Source: Verrucomicrobiota bacterium
GTDB lineage: Bacteria > Verrucomicrobiota > Verrucomicrobiia > Opitutales > UBA953
DNA length: 62,107 nucleotides
Assembly: GCA_026397955.1 (NCBI GenBank)
Contig: JAPLTV010000028.1
Span: forward strand, 1-62,107
Direction: 5' to 3'
The notes below the pieces were generated by a model. That model made no database searches and was not told the DNA's origin. It saw nothing but the letters and a program-made list of their open reading frames with translations. A program made the position numbers and the translations under genes. Within the stretch, counting starts at the first letter, position 1, and each line of letters starts with the position of its first letter. Below are positions 1 to 8,553 of this stretch, one piece after another.

Positions 1-519
1 GCCGTTGTGCGGGATCGGGGTGGTGTCGAGGATCGAGGTGACGTTCAGGCCGAGCACCTGGAGGGCGCGGATGGCGCTGTCGCGACCCATGCCCGGACCC
101 TTGACGCGGACGGAGACGTCCTTGAGGCCGTGAGCCATGGCGAGCTTGGCGGCTTCGGAGCAGACGACCTGCGCGGCGTAAGCGGTGGACTTACGGGAGC
201 CACGGAACTGGTGACGGCCGGCGCTGCCCCAGGAGATCACGTTGCCGTTGGCGTCGGTGATCGTGACCTTCGTGTTGTTGAAGGTCGCGAGGATGTGGCA
301 GATGCCGGTGGTGATGTTCTTCGAGCCTTTGGCGCGACGGACCTTCACTTCGCCGAGTTCTTCGCCGAGGAGTTCCTTGGCGGTGATCTCCTTGCGTTCC
401 GGGGCGGCGGCTTCGGCCGGAGCGGCCGCGGCAGCGACGACTTCGGGGGCGGCGGCGCCTTCGGCGGCGGGGGCCTTCGGCTTCTTGGCCGTGGGCGTCT
501 TGGGGGCTTCTTCGCTCAT
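1..519 (-). CDS. rpsK: 30S ribosomal protein S11 (C-terminus cut by window edge)
   Basis: S11 lines the 30S platform and touches 16S rRNA near the mRNA exit. The reading frame opens at ATG 519-517 and is still open at base 1, ending in the PIPHNG segment, so roughly the last ten residues are outside the window. The family core starts near residue 60 ([19 protein letters not shown]) and continues through [15 protein letters not shown]. The first 45-50 residues are an Ala/Pro/Glu/Lys-rich tail absent from the usual ~129-residue protein. Only a downstream start could remove this tail, and none is seen before the core. The gene is 29 bp after rpsM. Confidence 0.95.
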   Translation of the reverse strand, partial: MSEEAPKTPTAKKPKAPAAEGAAAPEVVAAAAAPAEAAAPERKEITAKELLGEELGEVKVRRAKGSKNITTGICHILATFNNTKVTITDANGNVISWGSAGRHQFRGSRKSTAYAAQVVCSEAAKLAMAHGLKDVSVRVKGPGMGRDSAIRALQVLGLNVTSILDTTPIPHNG

Positions 520-548
520 CGTAAAATAGTTTTAGGAGAAAGGTTGGC

Positions 549-929
549 TTACTTGGAGGGAGCCGCGGCGACGCCGACGGTCTTGCGCTTGCCCTTGCGG
601 GTACGGGCGTTGGTGCGCGTGCGCTGGCCACGGACCGGGAGGCCGCGGAAGTGACGGAGACCGCGGTAGCACTTGATCGCCTGGAGGCGCTTCAGGTTCT
701 GGGCGATGTCGCGGCGGAGGTCGCCTTCGCACTTATAGCCCATGCGGACGATGTACTCGACGATCTTGTTCAGCTGCTCTTCAGAAAGATTCTGAGCGCG
801 CATGGCCGGATCAAAGCCGAGAGCATCGCAAATCTCTGAGGCACGGCAGGGGCCGATACCATAGATATAGCGGAGAGAGATCTCTACTTTCTTGTTGTTG
901 GGAATGTCTACGCCGAGGATTCGTGGCAT
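549..929 (-). CDS. rpsM: 30S ribosomal protein S13
   Basis: S13 sits in the 30S head, contacts the P-site tRNA and bridges to the 50S subunit. The protein is 126 residues and starts [17 protein letters not shown]. The open frame extends 23 codons further upstream, but that stretch lies in the map-rpsM spacer and has no S13 similarity, so ATG 929-927 is chosen. The C-terminal [17 protein letters not shown] segment is typical. The 79-bp gap behind map is the second widest in the cluster and holds no rpmJ or infA gene. Confidence 0.97.
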   Translation of the reverse strand: MPRILGVDIPNNKKVEISLRYIYGIGPCRASEICDALGFDPAMRAQNLSEEQLNKIVEYIVRMGYKCEGDLRRDIAQNLKRLQAIKCYRGLRHFRGLPVRGQRTRTNARTRKGKRKTVGVAAAPSK

Positions 930-1008
930 GGTGTCCGTGCTGTTTGGAAGGTGGGAAAGAGGTCGGAACTTGGAGGTTCTGGTGGGATTTGAAAGCAAAA
1001 AATGCGGT

Positions 1009-1770
1009 TTAAACGAGGGTCAGGATTTCTGCCCCGTTTTCGGTCACTAAAACGGTGTGTTCGAAGTGCGCTGAGACCTTACCGTCGGCCGTCCGGGCGG
1101 TCCAGCCGTCCGAAGCCATGACGATCTTATGGGAACCGAGATTTACCATGGGCTCAATTGCTAAGGCCATGCCAGGCAATAACTTAGGACCAGTTCCAGC
1201 CTTGCCGTAGTTAGGAATCTGGGGCTCTTCGTGCATCTTGCGGCCGACACCGTGGCCGACGAAGTCACGGACAATGCCATACCCCCCGGGGGCAAGCGCC
1301 TCCTGGATGGCAGCGGAGATGTCCCCTACCCTATTGCCGGGCTTCACGGCGGCGATGCCGGCCATGAGGGACTTTTCGGTATCCAAGCAAAGCTGGCGGG
1401 CGCGAGGGTCGACGGCCCCGACCATGACGGTCCGGGCGTTGTCCCCGATGAAACCATCGCGGCGGACGACCACGTCCAGGGAGACCAGATCGCCATCCCG
1501 GATGATGCGATCGGCGGCGCCGATGCCGTGGACGATCTCATCATTGAGGGAGATGCAGACGTAGCCGGGGTAGCTCAGACGGCCGACGACGTAGCCGTGG
1601 CAGGCACTCTCGCATCCATGGCGGGCCATGAGCCCGCGGGCGGCGGAATCCAAGCCAGCGGTGGAGATACCCGGGACCACGAGCGTCGCTAGGTCATGCA
1701 AGACACGAGCCGCGGCCGCACAGGCGGCGCGCATGCGACTCACGTCTTCGGCCGACTTCAAATCGATCAT
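1009..1770 (-). CDS. map: Type I methionine aminopeptidase
   Basis: This enzyme removes the N-terminal methionine from nascent proteins in the cytosol. The 253-residue protein has the full pita-bread fold without an N-terminal extension. The metal ligands expected from the E. coli enzyme are all present, offset by two positions: Asp99, Asp110, His173 (in VGHGVG), Glu206 (in IEPM) and Glu237 (in FEHT). The substrate histidine is His81 (NDEIVHG). It lies 12 bp behind secY. The adk gene that often separates secY from map is missing. Confidence 0.96.
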   Translation of the reverse strand: MIDLKSAEDVSRMRAACAAAARVLHDLATLVVPGISTAGLDSAARGLMARHGCESACHGYVVGRLSYPGYVCISLNDEIVHGIGAADRIIRDGDLVSLDVVVRRDGFIGDNARTVMVGAVDPRARQLCLDTEKSLMAGIAAVKPGNRVGDISAAIQEALAPGGYGIVRDFVGHGVGRKMHEEPQIPNYGKAGTGPKLLPGMALAIEPMVNLGSHKIVMASDGWTARTADGKVSAHFEHTVLVTENGAEILTLV

Positions 1771-1782
1771 CCCAGAAAAAGC

Positions 1783-3309
1783 TTAGCGGGCGAACGCACC
1801 CCAGTGATTCAATCCCCAGGCGATGACGCCGAAGATGAACAGGGTCAGGCAGGTCTTCTCGAGGGAGCCGAGGGCGGAAACTTCAGAGTCGGTGCGGAGG
1901 CCGGCGGCGGGCACCGGAATGCCACCGATGCGGCCCTTCTTCAGGAAGCCTTCGTAGTTACGCTGCAACAGGTAGGTCTCCACCTGGCGCATGGTGTCAA
2001 GCATGACGCCGACGGTGATCAGGCCGCCCGTGCCGCCAAGGAACGTCGCGAGACGCATCGGGAAGCTGAGCTGGCTGATGAAGAGATCAGGCATCAGCGC
2101 GATGGTGAGCAGGAAGACCGAGCCCGCCAGCGTGAGCCGGGTCATCACGAAGTCTAGGAACTGGGCGGTGTGCTCGCCAGGGCGGACGCCGAGGATGTAG
2201 CCGTTGTTCTTCTTGAGGTCGTCGGCGATCTGCACCGGGCGGAACATGATCGAGATCCAGAAGTAACTGAAGCCGAAGATCAGAACCGAGTAGACAGTGT
2301 AGTAGAAGGCGTTGCTACGGGAGAAATATCCGGCCCAATCATGCAGGAAGGGGTGCGTCGGGAAATAGGTCGCCAACGGATTGAGCAGCATGGGCGGGAA
2401 GCTCATGATGGCCCCAGCGAAGATGACCGGCATCACGCCCGCGTAGTTGACCTTGAGCGGGAGGTAGTTGGTCTGCGCGCCGTACATCTTACGACCGACC
2501 ATACGCTGCGCGTACTGGATGGGGATCTTACGGACGGCCTGGTTGATCGCGACCATCGCCGCGGTGACGGCGACGAAGAGGAGAATCATGCCGGCGGCCT
2601 TCTCCCAGCCATGGGAGTTGGCGGCAGCGGCGCCGACCTTGCCGCCGAACGTCATATCGACGAAGGAGGTGAGGGCGCCGGGGATGTCAGCAAGAATGCC
2701 GATGGTGATTAGGACGGAGGTGCCGTTACCGATGCCACGCTGGGTAATCTGCTCACCAAGCCAGAGCATGACGATCGCTCCAGAAGTGAGCAGGCAGACC
2801 CCGAGGCAGACAAAGAGCATCTTGCTCTGCATCACAACGATGGTGCCAGTGAAGTTGCCGAGGCCGAGGGCCTGGCCGACCTGCTGCGGATTGCAGAAAG
2901 CGCCGAGGAGCAACGCCGACTGGACGATGGCGATGAGGATGGTGAGGTAGCGCGAGTACTGGGCGACCTTCTGGCGGCCGATCTCACCTTCCTGCTGTAG
3001 GCGCGCAATCGACGGGACGACCGCCGACATCAGTTGCATGATGATGGAGGCACTGATGTACGGCATGATGCCCAACGAGAAAACTGCGCCCTTGAGGAGC
3101 GCGCCGCCCGTGAACATGTTGTACATTGCGACCACTCCGCCCGACGACTTGTCGGCCATGGAGTGGTAGTAATCCATGATGTCCTTCGGATCGATACCCG
3201 GCAGCGGGATGTTCGCGCCGATACGGGCGACGAACACCAGGGCCACGGTAGCAATCAGCCGGGCCCTGAGCTCAGGAATCCTCCAGCAGTTGGCGAAGGC
3301 CGAGAACAT
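1783..3309 (-). CDS. secY: Preprotein translocase subunit SecY
   Basis: SecY is the pore of the Sec translocon in the inner membrane. About ten hydrophobic helices are visible, with the plug region GANIPLPGID near the N-terminus and the conserved PGIRPGE-type cytoplasmic loop seen here as LGVRPGEHTAQFLD. From ATG 3309 the protein has 508 residues, longer than the usual ~440. A GTG at 3336 would add nine residues and overlap the rplO stop as GTGA. The family normally begins near MFSAFANCWRIPELR, so the ATG is preferred. Neither start has a ribosome-binding site. Confidence 0.95.
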   Translation of the reverse strand: MFSAFANCWRIPELRARLIATVALVFVARIGANIPLPGIDPKDIMDYYHSMADKSSGGVVAMYNMFTGGALLKGAVFSLGIMPYISASIIMQLMSAVVPSIARLQQEGEIGRQKVAQYSRYLTILIAIVQSALLLGAFCNPQQVGQALGLGNFTGTIVVMQSKMLFVCLGVCLLTSGAIVMLWLGEQITQRGIGNGTSVLITIGILADIPGALTSFVDMTFGGKVGAAAANSHGWEKAAGMILLFVAVTAAMVAINQAVRKIPIQYAQRMVGRKMYGAQTNYLPLKVNYAGVMPVIFAGAIMSFPPMLLNPLATYFPTHPFLHDWAGYFSRSNAFYYTVYSVLIFGFSYFWISIMFRPVQIADDLKKNNGYILGVRPGEHTAQFLDFVMTRLTLAGSVFLLTIALMPDLFISQLSFPMRLATFLGGTGGLITVGVMLDTMRQVETYLLQRNYEGFLKKGRIGGIPVPAAGLRTDSEVSALGSLEKTCLTLFIFGVIAWGLNHWGAFAR

Positions 3310-3332
3310 CGAGGACAGGGGCGAGCCTAGGC

Positions 3333-3800
3333 TCACTCAGCGGCGGTGGCCGACTTCTTGATTTCGATTAGGACCGCCTTACCGCCGGCCTTCTCGATCT
3401 TCGCTTTCGCGTCCTTGGAGAAACGGTGGGCCTTGACGGTGACGGCGCGCGTGAGCTCGCCGGTGCCAAGAATCTTAAGGAGAGGGGCGGACTTGCGCAG
3501 GACGCCGGCGGCGACGAGTTCTTCGAGGCCGAAGGTCTTGCCTTCGAGTTCTTCGAAGTCGCGCACGTTGAGCACAGCGTACTCGATGCGGTTGACGTTG
3601 TTAAAGCCGCGCTTGGGCAGACGACGGTAGAGAGGCATCTGACCGCCTTCGAAGCCGGGGCGATGGCCACCGCCGGAGCGGGCCTTCATGCCTTTGTGAC
3701 CACGACCGGAAGTCTTGCCGTGACCGGTACCGCGACCGCGGCCGAGGATCTTATGGCGGTGAGTGGAGCCCTTAATTTTGGGCAGAGAGTCGAGTTTCAT
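3333..3800 (-). CDS. rplO: 50S ribosomal protein L15
   Basis: L15 is a 23S rRNA-binding protein of the large-subunit core. The 155-residue product has the Gly/Arg/His-rich N-terminal arm (HKILGRGRGTGHGKTSGRGHKG cut into short Gly-rich blocks at residues 16-40) and the GFEGGQMPLYRRLPKRGF motif. It follows rpsE by 15 bp, leaving no room for rpmD (L30), which normally sits between them. Its stop overlaps the upstream GTG candidate start of secY. Confidence 0.96.
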   Translation of the reverse strand: MKLDSLPKIKGSTHRHKILGRGRGTGHGKTSGRGHKGMKARSGGGHRPGFEGGQMPLYRRLPKRGFNNVNRIEYAVLNVRDFEELEGKTFGLEELVAAGVLRKSAPLLKILGTGELTRAVTVKAHRFSKDAKAKIEKAGGKAVLIEIKKSATAAE

Positions 3801-3815
3801 GTCTGTGTGTTCCGC

Positions 3816-4478
3816 TTAGGCGCGGAGAGCCTTGATTTGTTCGAGGGTACGGAGCTTGGAGAGACCGTCCAGAGTGGCCTTGACGACAGCCTGGGGATTG
3901 TTGGATCCCATGGACTTCGAAAGGACATCCTTGTAACCAGCCACTTCGAGCACAGCACGGACGCCACCGCCAGCGATGAGGCCGGTACCGGGAGCAGCCG
4001 GACGGAGCATCACGACGCCGCCGTCGGCGTGGCCGATGACTTCGTGCGGGATGGTATTGCCGCGGAGATTGACGCGAACGAGGGCGCGGTGGGCGCGGTC
4101 AGTTCCCTTGCGGATCGCATCGGGAACTTCCTTGGCCTTACCGTAACCGACGCCAACGCGGCCCTTGCCATCACCTGCCACGATGAGCGCGGCGAAGTTG
4201 AAGCGACGGCCGCCTTTGACGACCTTCGAGCAGCGATTGATGTGGACGACCTTGTCGTTGAATTCGGAAGCAGGGGCGTCGTTGCGGTTATCGCGACGAG
4301 GACCGCGGCCAGGGCCGCCAGGACCGTTACGACGGCCGCCGGGACCACCAGGGCCACCAGGACCACCAGGACCACGACGATCGCCACCAGGACCGGAACG
4401 GCCAGGGGCGCCGGGGGCGCTGGAAGCAGCGGGGGCGGAGGCGGCGGGAGCCGCGGCGGGGGTGTTTTCTGCGCTCAT
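3816..4478 (-). CDS. rpsE: 30S ribosomal protein S5 with Gly/Pro/Arg-rich N-terminal extension
   Basis: S5 contributes to decoding accuracy and to the mRNA entry helicase site. The family core begins around residue 70 ([18 protein letters not shown]) and runs through [15 protein letters not shown] to the C-terminus. Before it lies a ~70-residue tail, first Ala/Pro-rich and then built from repeated PGG and GRR units ([15 protein letters not shown]), giving 220 residues against about 165 normally. The tail resembles RGG-type RNA-binding segments in composition. rplR ends 4 bp upstream. Confidence 0.95.
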   Translation of the reverse strand: MSAENTPAAAPAASAPAASSAPGAPGRSGPGGDRRGPGGPGGPGGPGGRRNGPGGPGRGPRRDNRNDAPASEFNDKVVHINRCSKVVKGGRRFNFAALIVAGDGKGRVGVGYGKAKEVPDAIRKGTDRAHRALVRVNLRGNTIPHEVIGHADGGVVMLRPAAPGTGLIAGGGVRAVLEVAGYKDVLSKSMGSNNPQAVVKATLDGLSKLRTLEQIKALRA

Positions 4479-4482
4479 GAAA

Positions 4483-4845
4483 TTAGAAGGTCAGGCCGGC
4501 CAGACGGGCGGCTTCGGCGAAGGACTTGACGGTGCCGTGGTAACGGCGGCCGGCACGGTCGAAGACGACGGTCGTGAGACCGGCGGCCTTGGCCTTGGCA
4601 CCGAAAGCAGTACCGAAGGTGGCGGCGCCACCGACGTTGGCTTTCAGCTTCTGTCCGCGGAGATCCTTGGAGGTGGAGGCGAGGGAGACGAGGGTCACGC
4701 CCTTGTCGTCGTCGATGGCCTGGGCGTAGAGATGCATGTGGGTCATCTTGAGGGCCAGACGGGGACGGGCGGCGGTGCCGCGCACCGTCTTGCGGATGCG
4801 CCAGCGGCGCTTCTGCGCTAGGAGATTCTTCTTCTGCAGTTTCAT
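4483..4845 (-). CDS. rplR: 50S ribosomal protein L18
   Basis: L18 binds 5S rRNA with L5 and places it in the central protuberance. The 120-residue length is normal for the family. The basic N-terminus ([17 protein letters not shown]) and the C-terminal [20 protein letters not shown] motif are diagnostic. The gene is 23 bp after rplF and 4 bp before rpsE, consistent with close translational linkage. Confidence 0.96.
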   Translation of the reverse strand: MKLQKKNLLAQKRRWRIRKTVRGTAARPRLALKMTHMHLYAQAIDDDKGVTLVSLASTSKDLRGQKLKANVGGAATFGTAFGAKAKAAGLTTVVFDRAGRRYHGTVKSFAEAARLAGLTF

Positions 4846-4868
4846 GGAATGTGTTCGGTTCGGGCGGA

Positions 4869-5435
4869 TTAGGCCGTCTTCTTGCCTTCCTTGCGGCGGA
4901 CGAATTCACCTTCGACGCGGACGCCCTTACCCTTGTAAGGCTCGACCGGCTTGTAGAGCTTGATCGAGGAAGCGACCTGGCCGACCATGTGGCGGTCGGC
5001 GCCGGTGATCAGCAGCTTGGTGCCATCGGTGACGACGACGTTGACGCCGGTCGGGATGGTGTAGCGGATCGGGTGGGAGTAACCGAGGGCGAGGTCGAGG
5101 ACGTTACCCTTGAGGGCAGCCTTGAAACCGACGCCTTCGATCAGGAGGGTCTTGGAGTAACCAGTGGCCACGCCTTCGCACATATTGCGGATGATGGCGC
5201 GGACGGTGCCGTGGAGAGCGCCGGCGGTGCCGGGCTTCTGGACCTTGCCGGCAGCGTCCTTGACCTCGGTGAGGTCAGTGACGTTGACGATCTTGGCGTC
5301 GACGACGACGCCGATCTCCTTCGGGAAGGGTTTCGAGAGTTCGCCCTTAGGTCCCTTGACGACGACGACGTTGTCCTTAACGGACACGGTCACCTTTTCA
5401 GGGATGTTGATAGGCTGCTTACCAATTCGGCTCAT
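4869..5435 (-). CDS. rplF: 50S ribosomal protein L6
   Basis: L6 lies near the sarcin-ricin loop and the factor-binding site. The 188-residue protein has the two repeated L6 domains, starting MSRIGKQPINIPEKVTV, with the conserved SHPIRYTIPTGVNV and KPVEPYKGKGVR segments in the second half. The C-terminus ends in a short lysine-rich tail. The leader before its ATG is pyrimidine/A-rich with no ribosome-binding site. Confidence 0.97.
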   Translation of the reverse strand: MSRIGKQPINIPEKVTVSVKDNVVVVKGPKGELSKPFPKEIGVVVDAKIVNVTDLTEVKDAAGKVQKPGTAGALHGTVRAIIRNMCEGVATGYSKTLLIEGVGFKAALKGNVLDLALGYSHPIRYTIPTGVNVVVTDGTKLLITGADRHMVGQVASSIKLYKPVEPYKGKGVRVEGEFVRRKEGKKTA

Positions 5436-5464
5436 TGAGTTTCTTGTTTTAAGGGTTGGACGGA

Positions 5465-5863
5465 TTACCAGACCTTCGCGAGGAGCTCGCCACCGACCTT
5501 CTGGCGGCGGGCTTCGGCGTCAGTCATGACGCCACGAGAGGTGGTAAGGATGGAGACGCCCATGCCGCCGATGACTTTCGGGACGGAGCTGTATCCGGCG
5601 TAGACGCGACGTCCAGGGGTCGAGACGCGCTCGATGCTGGTGATGGCGGGGACGCCGGCGACGTACTTAAGGGAGACTTCGAGGACGGGCAGGCCTTCGC
5701 GCTCAGCCTTGCGGGCGGAGGCGACGTAACCGGCGTCGACGAGGATCTTGGCGACGCCTTCGCGAAGACGGGACCACTGGACGGTGATCACGGCCTTGTT
5801 GGCCTGCGAAGCGTTGCGGATGGAGGTCAGGAAATCCCCGACGGTGTCAGTAGAAGCGGACAT
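5465..5863 (-). CDS. rpsH: 30S ribosomal protein S8
   Basis: S8 binds the central domain of 16S rRNA early in assembly; in E. coli it also represses the spc operon. The 132-residue protein starts MSASTDTVGDFLTSIRNA and has the C-terminal STSRGVMTDAEARR-type motif (here LTTSRGVMTDAEARRQKVGG), which forms the RNA-binding loop. It lies 21 bp behind rpsN and 29 bp ahead of rplF. Confidence 0.97.
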   Translation of the reverse strand: MSASTDTVGDFLTSIRNASQANKAVITVQWSRLREGVAKILVDAGYVASARKAEREGLPVLEVSLKYVAGVPAITSIERVSTPGRRVYAGYSSVPKVIGGMGVSILTTSRGVMTDAEARRQKVGGELLAKVW

Positions 5864-5884
5864 GGTTTTGTTTTTGCTGTTGGA

Positions 5885-6190
5885 TTACCAGGAGGCCTTG
5901 GTGACGCCGGGAATCTGGCCGTTGAGCGCGAGCTCGCGGAAGGTGATACGGGAAAGGCCGAACTTGCGGATGAACGCACGCGGACGACCGGAGATGGAGC
6001 AGCGGTTCTTCTGGCGGACCTTCGACGAGCTGCGGGGCAGCTTAGCGAGGGCGCGCTGGGCTTCGTAGAAAGCCTCCTCGGTGACCTTGGGGTCGGCGAG
6101 GGTCTTCTTGAGTTCGGCGCGCTTGACGGCGTACTTCTTGACGAGGCGATCGCGCTTGAGGGCGCGCTGGATGACGGACTTCTTGGCCAT
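5885..6190 (-). CDS. rpsN: 30S ribosomal protein S14, zinc-free form
   Basis: S14 is a late-assembling head protein. At 101 residues it is the long form. It has [20 protein letters not shown] with a single cysteine, so the CXXC pairs of the zinc-binding short form are absent and the protein should not need zinc. The gene keeps its normal spc position between rplE and rpsH, 21 bp from each. Confidence 0.96.
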   Translation of the reverse strand: MAKKSVIQRALKRDRLVKKYAVKRAELKKTLADPKVTEEAFYEAQRALAKLPRSSSKVRQKNRCSISGRPRAFIRKFGLSRITFRELALNGQIPGVTKASW

Positions 6191-6211
6191 GCTGGTAAGG
6201 AGTGGGAGGGT

Positions 6212-6799
6212 TTAGGCCTTGGCGGCGGTGGCGGCGGCCGCGTCGGCGGCGCTGGAGCGGCGGAACGGCATGCCGAGGAGGCGGAGCAGTTCGCGACCTT
6301 CGTCGTCGTTGTTGGCGGAAGTCACGATGATGACGTCCATGCCGATGTTGGCACGCTGCGAACCGTCAGCCTGGGTCTCAGGGAAGATGGTGTGGTCGGA
6401 GATGCCGAGCGAGTAGTTGCCGCGTCCGTCGAGGCGGTTCGAGGTACCGCGGAAGTCGCGGATCATCGGGAGGGCCACCGCGGTGAGGCGGAGGTAGAAT
6501 TCCCACATGCGGGCGCCACGGAGGGTGACCATGCAGCCGAGGGTCATGCCTTCGCGGACCTTGAAGGCGGCGACGGACTTGGAGGCCTTGGTGATGACGG
6601 GCTTCTGGCCGGAGAGCTTGGTGAGCTCCTTGACGACTTCGGCGATGTGGCCTTTGTCGGCTTCGGCTTTGAAGGCGGAATTGAGGACGATCTTCTTCAG
6701 GTTCGGGACCTGATGGATGTTCTTGTAACCACGGCTCTTGATGAGCTCGGGGACGACCTTCTCGAGGTAGTACTTCTTCAGGTAAGGGACGGTTGCCAT
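6212..6799 (-). CDS. rplE: 50S ribosomal protein L5
   Basis: L5 binds 5S rRNA and touches P-site tRNA. The 195-residue protein is a little longer than the usual ~180 because of an Ala-rich C-terminal tail (last ~13 residues). Family features include VPNLKKIVLN, the loop ITKASKSVAAFKVREG, and the C-terminal LGISDHTIFPE and DVIIVTSANNDDEGRELL segments. Confidence 0.97.
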   Translation of the reverse strand: MATVPYLKKYYLEKVVPELIKSRGYKNIHQVPNLKKIVLNSAFKAEADKGHIAEVVKELTKLSGQKPVITKASKSVAAFKVREGMTLGCMVTLRGARMWEFYLRLTAVALPMIRDFRGTSNRLDGRGNYSLGISDHTIFPETQADGSQRANIGMDVIIVTSANNDDEGRELLRLLGMPFRRSSAADAAAATAAKA

Positions 6800-6832
6800 T
6801 TTCGTGTTAAGTCTCGGGGGGTTTCGTCGGGT

Positions 6833-7105
6833 TTACTTCTTGGCGGCCTTGGCCGGCTTCTTGGCGCGACGGGCGTCCCAGAGGGAGCCGAGCATCACGT
6901 TAGAGCGATGGATGGGGGCTTCACGCTCGGTGATGCCGCCCTGTCCGTCCTGGGTGCGCTTCAGGTGGCGCTTGACGAGGTTCAGGCCCTCGATGGTGAC
7001 GCGTTCGTCGGCACGGTTGTAGCTGACGATCTTGCCACGCTTGCCTTTTTCGGCGCCGGAGATGACGACGACTTCGTCACCCTTCTTGATGTCGGTCTTG
7101 GACAT
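6833..7105 (-). CDS. rplX: 50S ribosomal protein L24
   Basis: L24 starts 50S assembly and lies near the peptide exit tunnel. The 90-residue protein has the KOW motif at its N-terminus ([20 protein letters not shown]) and ends in a short Lys/Ala tail. It follows rplN by only 6 bp, the closest non-overlapping spacing apart from rplR-rpsE. Confidence 0.96.
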   Translation of the reverse strand: MSKTDIKKGDEVVVISGAEKGKRGKIVSYNRADERVTIEGLNLVKRHLKRTQDGQGGITEREAPIHRSNVMLGSLWDARRAKKPAKAAKK

Positions 7106-7111
7106 GGTTGT

Positions 7112-7477
7112 TCAGAGTACCTCGGGAGCGAGGGAGATGATCTTCATGAAGTTCTTGCTGCGGAGTTCGCGAGCAACGGGCCCGAAGATGCGGGTGCCCT
7201 TGGGGTTGCCATTTTCGTCGAGGATGACGACGGCGTTGGTGTCGAAGCGCAGGTAGCTACCATCCGCACGGCGGATGGGGGCGACGGTGCGAACGATCAC
7301 GGCACGGCAGACGGAACCCTTCTTCACCTGGGCGTCAGGGGTGGAATCCTTGACGGAGCAGATGATGATGTCACCCACGCCGGCGGTGTCGGTGAGCTGG
7401 CCGAGACGGCGGATCATGCGGACCCTGCGGGCTCCGGTGTTGTCGGCTACTTCGAGCCGGGAAAGCATCTGAATCAT
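7112..7477 (-). CDS. rplN: 50S ribosomal protein L14
   Basis: L14 forms an inter-subunit bridge and is the docking site of the silencing factor RsfS. The 121-residue length is normal. It begins [19 protein letters not shown] and includes the conserved [19 protein letters not shown] and [13 protein letters not shown] segments. ATG at 7477 fits the family start exactly. Confidence 0.98.
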   Translation of the reverse strand: MIQMLSRLEVADNTGARRVRMIRRLGQLTDTAGVGDIIICSVKDSTPDAQVKKGSVCRAVIVRTVAPIRRADGSYLRFDTNAVVILDENGNPKGTRIFGPVARELRSKNFMKIISLAPEVL

Positions 7478-7509
7478 TGTAAGAAAGGTCTGGAGTTAAG
7501 TGGGGCCGA

Positions 7510-7794
7510 TTAGTCGTCGATGGACTCGGCGGCGACCTTAGCGGCTTCGACGACGCGGACGACGCGCCAGCGCTTAAGCTTCGAGAGGGGGCGGGTCTCC
7601 ATGATCTCAACCTTGTCGCCAGGCTTGCACTCGTTCTTTTCGTCGTGGGCGTGCAGGACGGTGCGGCGCTTGACTTCCTTCCCGTAGACGGGGTGAGGAA
7701 CGGTGTACTGGAAGTTCACCTTGATGGATTTGTCGCCCGAGCGGGAGGCGACGAGACCCAGGAGGGTCTTACGGTTGGAGCGGTCTTCGGACAT
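7510..7794 (-). CDS. rpsQ: 30S ribosomal protein S17
   Basis: S17 is a primary 16S rRNA-binding protein with an OB fold. The 94-residue product is about ten residues longer than E. coli S17, with the extra residues at the C-terminus (VEAAKVAAESIDD). It has RKTLLGLVASRSGDKSIKV, HDEKNECKPGDKVEI and the closing ETRPLSKLKRWRVVRV motif. It is 24 bp behind rpmC. Confidence 0.96.
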   Translation of the reverse strand: MSEDRSNRKTLLGLVASRSGDKSIKVNFQYTVPHPVYGKEVKRRTVLHAHDEKNECKPGDKVEIMETRPLSKLKRWRVVRVVEAAKVAAESIDD

Positions 7795-7818
7795 CGGGAA
7801 ATGGAGTTAGAGGATGGA

Positions 7819-8049
7819 TTACTTCTTCTTCGCCGGGGTGGACTTACCGGAGAGGATGGTCATGCAACGGGCGACGTCGCGGCGCAGGGCGCGGAAACGG
7901 GAGGAGTTCTCGACAGCGCCGGTAGCCTTCTTGAGGCGGAGGCTGAGGAGTTCTTCGCGGGACTCGCGGATACGCTTCTGCAATTCGGCAGGAGCCAGGG
8001 GGCGCAGGGCCGTAGCGGCGGTGGGCTTATCTTTCCGGGGGGAGGACAT
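7819..8049 (-). CDS. rpmC: 50S ribosomal protein L29
   Basis: L29 stands at the exit tunnel and helps form the docking site for chaperones and SRP. The 76-residue protein has a short non-conserved N-terminal extension, then the two-helix core with ELQKRIRESREELLSLRLKK and RFRALRRDVARCMTIL. It has its normal place between rplP and rpsQ. Confidence 0.94.
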   Translation of the reverse strand: MSSPRKDKPTAATALRPLAPAELQKRIRESREELLSLRLKKATGAVENSSRFRALRRDVARCMTILSGKSTPAKKK

Positions 8050-8090
8050 CGGTGAAAAGGGTCAGTTATGGGTGGTCGGGGCCTGATGCA

Positions 8091-8519
8091 TCAATACTTT
8101 TCGAGCTCTTCGCGGGCCACGAAGCGGCAGCGGAGCTGGAGCTTGGTGTCGGCGAGGCGCATGGCTTCACGGGCGACGGTGATCGGCACGCCGCCGACCT
8201 CGAAGAGCATGGTGCCCGGCTTGATGCAGGCCACGTAGTACTCGACGCTACCCTTACCAGAGCCCATTCGGACTTCGGCAGGCTTCCGGGTGACCGGAGT
8301 GTGAGGGAAGATACGCATCCACATCTTGCCCTTACGCTTAAGCGAGCGGGAGATGGCGATACGGGCAGCCTCGATTTGGTTGGCCGGGACGCGGCCACGA
8401 GAGAGGGACTGGATACCGAAGTCGCCGAAGGAAAGCGTATTGCAGGCCGTGGCGTTGCCACGGATCTTGCCCTTGCGGTGCTTGCGCCACTTGGTGCGAG
8501 CGGGTTGGAGATTGGCCAT
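8091..8519 (-). CDS. rplP: 50S ribosomal protein L16
   Basis: L16 contacts the A-site tRNA elbow near the peptidyl transferase centre. The 142-residue protein starts MANLQPARTKWRKHRKGKI and contains GRVPANQIEAARIAISR, IFPHTPVTRKPAEVRMGSGK and the final LADTKLQLRCRFV motif. Spacers to rpsC (34 bp) and rpmC (41 bp) are among the wider ones in the cluster. Confidence 0.97.
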   Translation of the reverse strand: MANLQPARTKWRKHRKGKIRGNATACNTLSFGDFGIQSLSRGRVPANQIEAARIAISRSLKRKGKMWMRIFPHTPVTRKPAEVRMGSGKGSVEYYVACIKPGTMLFEVGGVPITVAREAMRLADTKLQLRCRFVAREELEKY

Positions 8520-8553
8520 GTTGGTCTAGAAGGTGAAGGGTTGGAGGGATGGC

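Noticed and set aside
5456-7513. A 685-codon plus-strand open frame antisense to rpsH through rplN.
   Set aside because: GC-rich codon bias in the minus-strand ribosomal genes creates long antisense frames. The product is low-complexity (Gly/Asp/Val) and has no family features.
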